From: Bacteroidota bacterium
Lineage (GTDB): Bacteria; Bacteroidota; Bacteroidia; B-17B0; B-17BO
Assembly: GCA_947462425.1 (NCBI GenBank)
Contig: CANHPI010000126.1
Span: 1 to 7,551 of the forward strand
Direction of reading: 5' to 3'
Length of the DNA stretch: 7,551 nucleotides
A program made the position numbers and the translations under genes. Positions 5,080-7,551 of this stretch are shown piece after piece. Within the stretch, counting starts at the first letter, position 1; every line of letters begins with the position of its first letter. The notes under the pieces are model-generated. The model was given only the letters and a program-made list of their open reading frames with translations. It did no database searches and was not told the origin of the DNA.

Positions 5080-7071
5080 CTAATTCTTTACAATTTTACT
5101 TGTTTTTAGTAAATCGCCTTGCTTATTTTTTATGTTAACTACATAAACACCATTGGCATATTTTGAAATATCAAATTCTGCATGAGCATCAATAGTTTGA
5201 TAATGAACTATTTTTCCTGAAATATCAAATACTTCAACAATAGCAGTACTATTGTTATATAAATAAATATTTAAAGCATCAGAGGTTGGATTCGGTCCTA
5301 CAAATATTTCAGTCATATCATTAATTAATGCAGATGTATTTAATGTTATATCTTTTGTATTAGTTCCAACTTTATTTAATATCCAGTTATTAGGATCAAC
5401 TCCTATGCCTGTTACCGAACCCGTTAATGGTATCGAATAATTTTCAATGGTTTGACCATGAAATAATCTTACAATGGTATCTGGTTTAGCTGTTCTGGAA
5501 ATACGGTAATCTACAGGAGTAATAAACAAAGGAACAGAAGTTGGTTTAGAAGTGGTTTGCGTTGATTTTAAATAAAATACATTGTTAGATTGATTCCACG
5601 AAACGCTAAAAGTTGGGTAACCTTCGCCATAATACCATTGGTTAAAAAATTGAGTAAAGTTAAGCCCAGTTTGTGTTTGCATAAAGTTTTTAAAATCTAT
5701 AACGCTTGCCGTACTGTCCTTAAATGCATTTTGAAAAGCTCTTATAGCTGGAAAGAAAACGGAATCATTATTTATTTCATATCTCAGGCTGTGAACAACA
5801 GCACTTCCTTTATCATAAGTTAAACGTGAACTAAAAATTACATTGGCATTCATGGTATCTGCATTTGTAAAGTAACAACTGCCACCAGTTTGCGACATGA
5901 CACTTGTATGTACATCTAACATTTTTTGAGTAGCCGTTGTTCCTGTACCTGTCATGTATTGATGGCATAAATATTCAGTATAACTTGCCCAGCCTTCATT
6001 AATAAATATATCTTTCCATGCTGCACATGTTACGTTGTCTCCCCACCATTGATGACCTAATTCATGAGCATCTAGTTCAAAATCAAAAAAACCTAAACTA
6101 GTCATTGTTTGATGTTCCATACCTCCACTAAAAGGTGTCATACAATGGCCATATTTTTCTTTATAAAATGGATACATACCAAACGTGTTACATAAAAAAT
6201 TTATGGTAGGAATTATTTTATTTAAAGCAACTTTTTGCCCATTAATCCATGTTGAGTTATTAATAGCATTATCATAAATGAAATTTTGTATGTAAATAGA
6301 ATCTCCTGCTAAATACTGTGGTTTTGCATATAAGATGTAAGGTTTATATTTAGCTGTTGCTACTGAAATCAAATAATAGTCTATTGGATATTTTGATTTC
6401 CATTCATAGCGTTTTTTATTTCCAATAGTTACCACATTTTTTAGCAATCCATTTGATCCAACCATATTAGTAGAATCTGTAGTGGCATATACCCACGATG
6501 AATCTATTTTATCTCTCAAATCTTGTTTGCAAGGGAACCAATGATATGCGCATAAACTTTCGCTTAAGCTCCAGCTCACTTGATTTCCCCAAGAAGTTGA
6601 TGTGCCAATGCTATAACCATTTCCAATAGCTGCACCACCTGCGGTAGTACAGGTGCCTTTGTAATATACAACGGACTCAAATAATTGATTTTGTACTATT
6701 GGTATTCCCGCAGTTGCTAGTACTAAACTATCTCTCCTTACAAAATTGCGTTTGGCACCATTCACATAAACAGAATCAATTGCATGATTCTCATGCAACA
6801 CAAAAGCAAAGGAATCTAAATTAGCTGTTACAACTTTTGCAATACTTTTCACATTACCACTTATGTATAAACTGTTTCGAGCTACGTTAATGTTTAAATG
6901 ATAAAACTTTAAATCATACTTATTTTCTGGCGGAACATATCCTGGTGGTAAGCTTGCTGAATTTTTTTGATGATAATTTTTTGCCTTTTGCTTTGCGCAA
7001 TAATGATCTGCTTGTGCTGTTAATTTTGCAAATGAAATTATCGCAACAGAAAAGTAAATTAAATATTTCAT
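5080..7071 (-). CDS. Secreted M1-family metallopeptidase with type IX secretion C-terminal domain
   Basis: This zinc peptidase of the M1 (aminopeptidase N / gluzincin) family is predicted to be exported. A signal peptide covers residues 1-20 (MKYLIYFSVAIISFAKLTAQ, likely cleavage near 20). An N-terminal beta domain follows to about 240. The catalytic domain has HELGH (336-340) and, after exactly 18 residues, Glu359 in NEGWASY: the HEXXH-X18-E zinc site, with Glu337 as catalytic base. Tyr419 in YDKGS is the expected transition-state tyrosine. The substrate-binding GxMEN motif reads GGMEH (316-320), with His for Asn. The last ~75 residues (from about 588, VGPNPTSDALNIYLYN to the end, including FDISGKIV and NGVYVVNIK) form a Por-secretion-type sorting domain, so the protein should cross the outer membrane by T9SS and be surface-attached or released. 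Nine Cys occur after the signal peptide. It is monocistronic and ends at a strong terminator. Confidence 0.95.
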   Translation of the reverse strand: MKYLIYFSVAIISFAKLTAQADHYCAKQKAKNYHQKNSASLPPGYVPPENKYDLKFYHLNINVARNSLYISGNVKSIAKVVTANLDSFAFVLHENHAIDSVYVNGAKRNFVRRDSLVLATAGIPIVQNQLFESVVYYKGTCTTAGGAAIGNGYSIGTSTSWGNQVSWSLSESLCAYHWFPCKQDLRDKIDSSWVYATTDSTNMVGSNGLLKNVVTIGNKKRYEWKSKYPIDYYLISVATAKYKPYILYAKPQYLAGDSIYIQNFIYDNAINNSTWINGQKVALNKIIPTINFLCNTFGMYPFYKEKYGHCMTPFSGGMEHQTMTSLGFFDFELDAHELGHQWWGDNVTCAAWKDIFINEGWASYTEYLCHQYMTGTGTTATQKMLDVHTSVMSQTGGSCYFTNADTMNANVIFSSRLTYDKGSAVVHSLRYEINNDSVFFPAIRAFQNAFKDSTASVIDFKNFMQTQTGLNFTQFFNQWYYGEGYPTFSVSWNQSNNVFYLKSTQTTSKPTSVPLFITPVDYRISRTAKPDTIVRLFHGQTIENYSIPLTGSVTGIGVDPNNWILNKVGTNTKDITLNTSALINDMTEIFVGPNPTSDALNIYLYNNSTAIVEVFDISGKIVHYQTIDAHAEFDISKYANGVYVVNIKNKQGDLLKTSKIVKN

Positions 7072-7119
7072 GATGGTATGTTTAGTAGTGAATAATTTTA
7101 TCCTAATCTAAACTATAAA

Positions 7120-7134
7120 ATTGTGAAACACAAT
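7120..7134. promoter_or_regulatory. Operator-like palindrome ATTGTG-AAA-CACAAT upstream of the peptidase gene
   Basis: Two perfect 6-base arms flank a 3-base spacer, 49 bases before the peptidase ATG. On the minus strand its inner TTG (7133-7131) stands 20 bases before TAGATTAG (7110-7103), a one-mismatch relative of TAnnTTTG, so the palindrome would overlap the -33 box of a plausible peptidase promoter. That is where a repressor or activator could act. No regulator can be named, and a short palindrome in AT-rich DNA may be chance. Confidence 0.3.
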
Positions 7135-7315
7135 AACTTTTTTTAAAAACTTTACGAGTGGTAATAATTATACATAAACTTGTTTAACATGCGGTTAATT
7201 TTGAAATATTTTTGGAGTTTAAACCTCTTTAATTTAACAATTTAATAATCAATTTGTACTTTTCCAATTATTCAATAAATAAGCATTTTTTAGGCTTAAA
7301 GTTGCTGAAAGCTAC

Positions 7316-7323
7316 TAACTTTG
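7316..7323 (+). promoter_or_regulatory. Candidate -7 promoter box of the bestrophin-family gene
   Basis: TAACTTTG matches TAnnTTTG exactly and is followed by CAAACAATT and then the ATG at 7333, leaving 9 bases in between. A leader of only a few bases is implied. No TTG lies at the standard distance; one is only 11 bases upstream (7302-7304). Motif and position support a promoter at moderate confidence. Confidence 0.45.
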
Positions 7324-7332
7324 CAAACAATT

Positions 7333-7551
7333 ATGGTAACATATAATCCAAAAGACTGGTTTACATTAATTATACAGTTTCACAAAAGTGATACGTTTAG
7401 AAGATTGTTTTGGTCCTTGATGAGTATCGGACTTTATGCCGCTGCTATCGTTTATTTTGAAGTTAATTTTATTCATTTAAATACAAAAAACCCTACAGTC
7501 ATGCATTCCATTTTAGGTTTTGTATTGTCTATGTTATTAGTATTTAGAACC
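7333..7551 (+). CDS. Bestrophin-family (UPF0187/YneE-like) anion channel protein, N-terminal part
   Basis: An open frame of 73 codons begins at ATG 7333 and runs off the right edge. It starts MVTYNPKDWFTLIIQFHKSD, followed by TFRRLFWSLM, a hydrophobic segment (about 29-42, SIGLYAAAIVY), a short polar loop, then MHSILGFVLSMLLVFRT (57-73). The N-terminal tyrosine/asparagine/tryptophan-rich start, the HK-x-D-T-x-R segment and the HSxLGFxxxxLLVFRT stretch are hallmarks of bacterial bestrophin homologs, pentameric inner-membrane chloride-type channels of roughly 290-300 residues; the next residues in the family are usually N-x-A-Y-D-R-W. About a quarter of the protein is visible. It is divergent from the secreted peptidase gene, with no obvious functional link. 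Its physiological role in bacteria is poorly defined. Confidence 0.85.
   Translation, partial: MVTYNPKDWFTLIIQFHKSDTFRRLFWSLMSIGLYAAAIVYFEVNFIHLNTKNPTVMHSILGFVLSMLLVFRT

Noticed and set aside
5590..5823. 77-codon plus-strand open frame
   Set aside because: Antisense to the catalytic/C-terminal part of the M1 peptidase gene, with no recognisable protein features.
7189..7245. 18-codon plus-strand frame MRLILKYFWSLNLFNLTI before the bestrophin gene
   Set aside because: Hydrophobic and short, but it sits upstream of the likely -7 box of the next gene, has no attenuator-like structure and is within what AT-rich DNA yields by chance.
1..7551. Defence island, prophage, insertion sequence or CRISPR array
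   Set aside because: All genes are recognisable chromosomal families; there are no transposases, integrases, terminal repeats, spaced repeats or unknown multi-gene cassettes.

Overview
The window looks like ordinary chromosomal DNA from an AT-rich member of the Bacteroidota. Four things point there: a C-terminal type IX secretion (T9SS) sorting domain on a large exported peptidase, promoter boxes of the Bacteroidota form TAnnTTTG, no Shine-Dalgarno sequences before the starts, and characteristic CcmB/CcmC and EF-P variants. The order or family cannot be settled from this stretch. I see no phage, insertion sequence, CRISPR, tRNA or rRNA.

Layout. Positions 1-1357 (minus strand) hold part of a cytochrome c maturation operon read leftward: ccmB, ccmC, and the first 14 codons of a small overlapping gene that fits ccmD. 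A 112-bp divergent gap separates it from a membrane-anchored, thioredoxin-type glutathione peroxidase (1470-2033, plus). This converges on ispE (2210-3028, minus) of the MEP isoprenoid pathway. After a 281-bp gap with only promoter-like sequence come accA (fatty acid synthesis) and efp (translation), both plus strand and 43 bp apart, probably one transcript. A strong two-way terminator hairpin (5027-5055) lies between efp and a convergent gene for a secreted M1-family metallopeptidase with a T9SS tail (5080-7071, minus). A 261-bp divergent gap follows, then the start of a bestrophin-family membrane protein (7333 to the right edge, plus).

How the genes fit together. Most are housekeeping functions: heme delivery for c-type cytochromes, isoprenoid and fatty acid precursors, and ribosome rescue at proline stretches. 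The peroxidase and peptidase act outside the cytoplasm. Nothing here forms an obvious new multi-gene system. The points most worth a second look are the EF-P tip residue (Asn where Lys or Arg is normally modified), a perfect 13-bp inverted repeat inside the start of ccmB, and several TAnnTTTG boxes so close to start codons that near-leaderless mRNAs are implied.

No gene-free stretch exceeds 300 bp. Gaps 3029-3309 and 7072-7332 contain only AT-rich DNA, promoter-like boxes and small palindromes.
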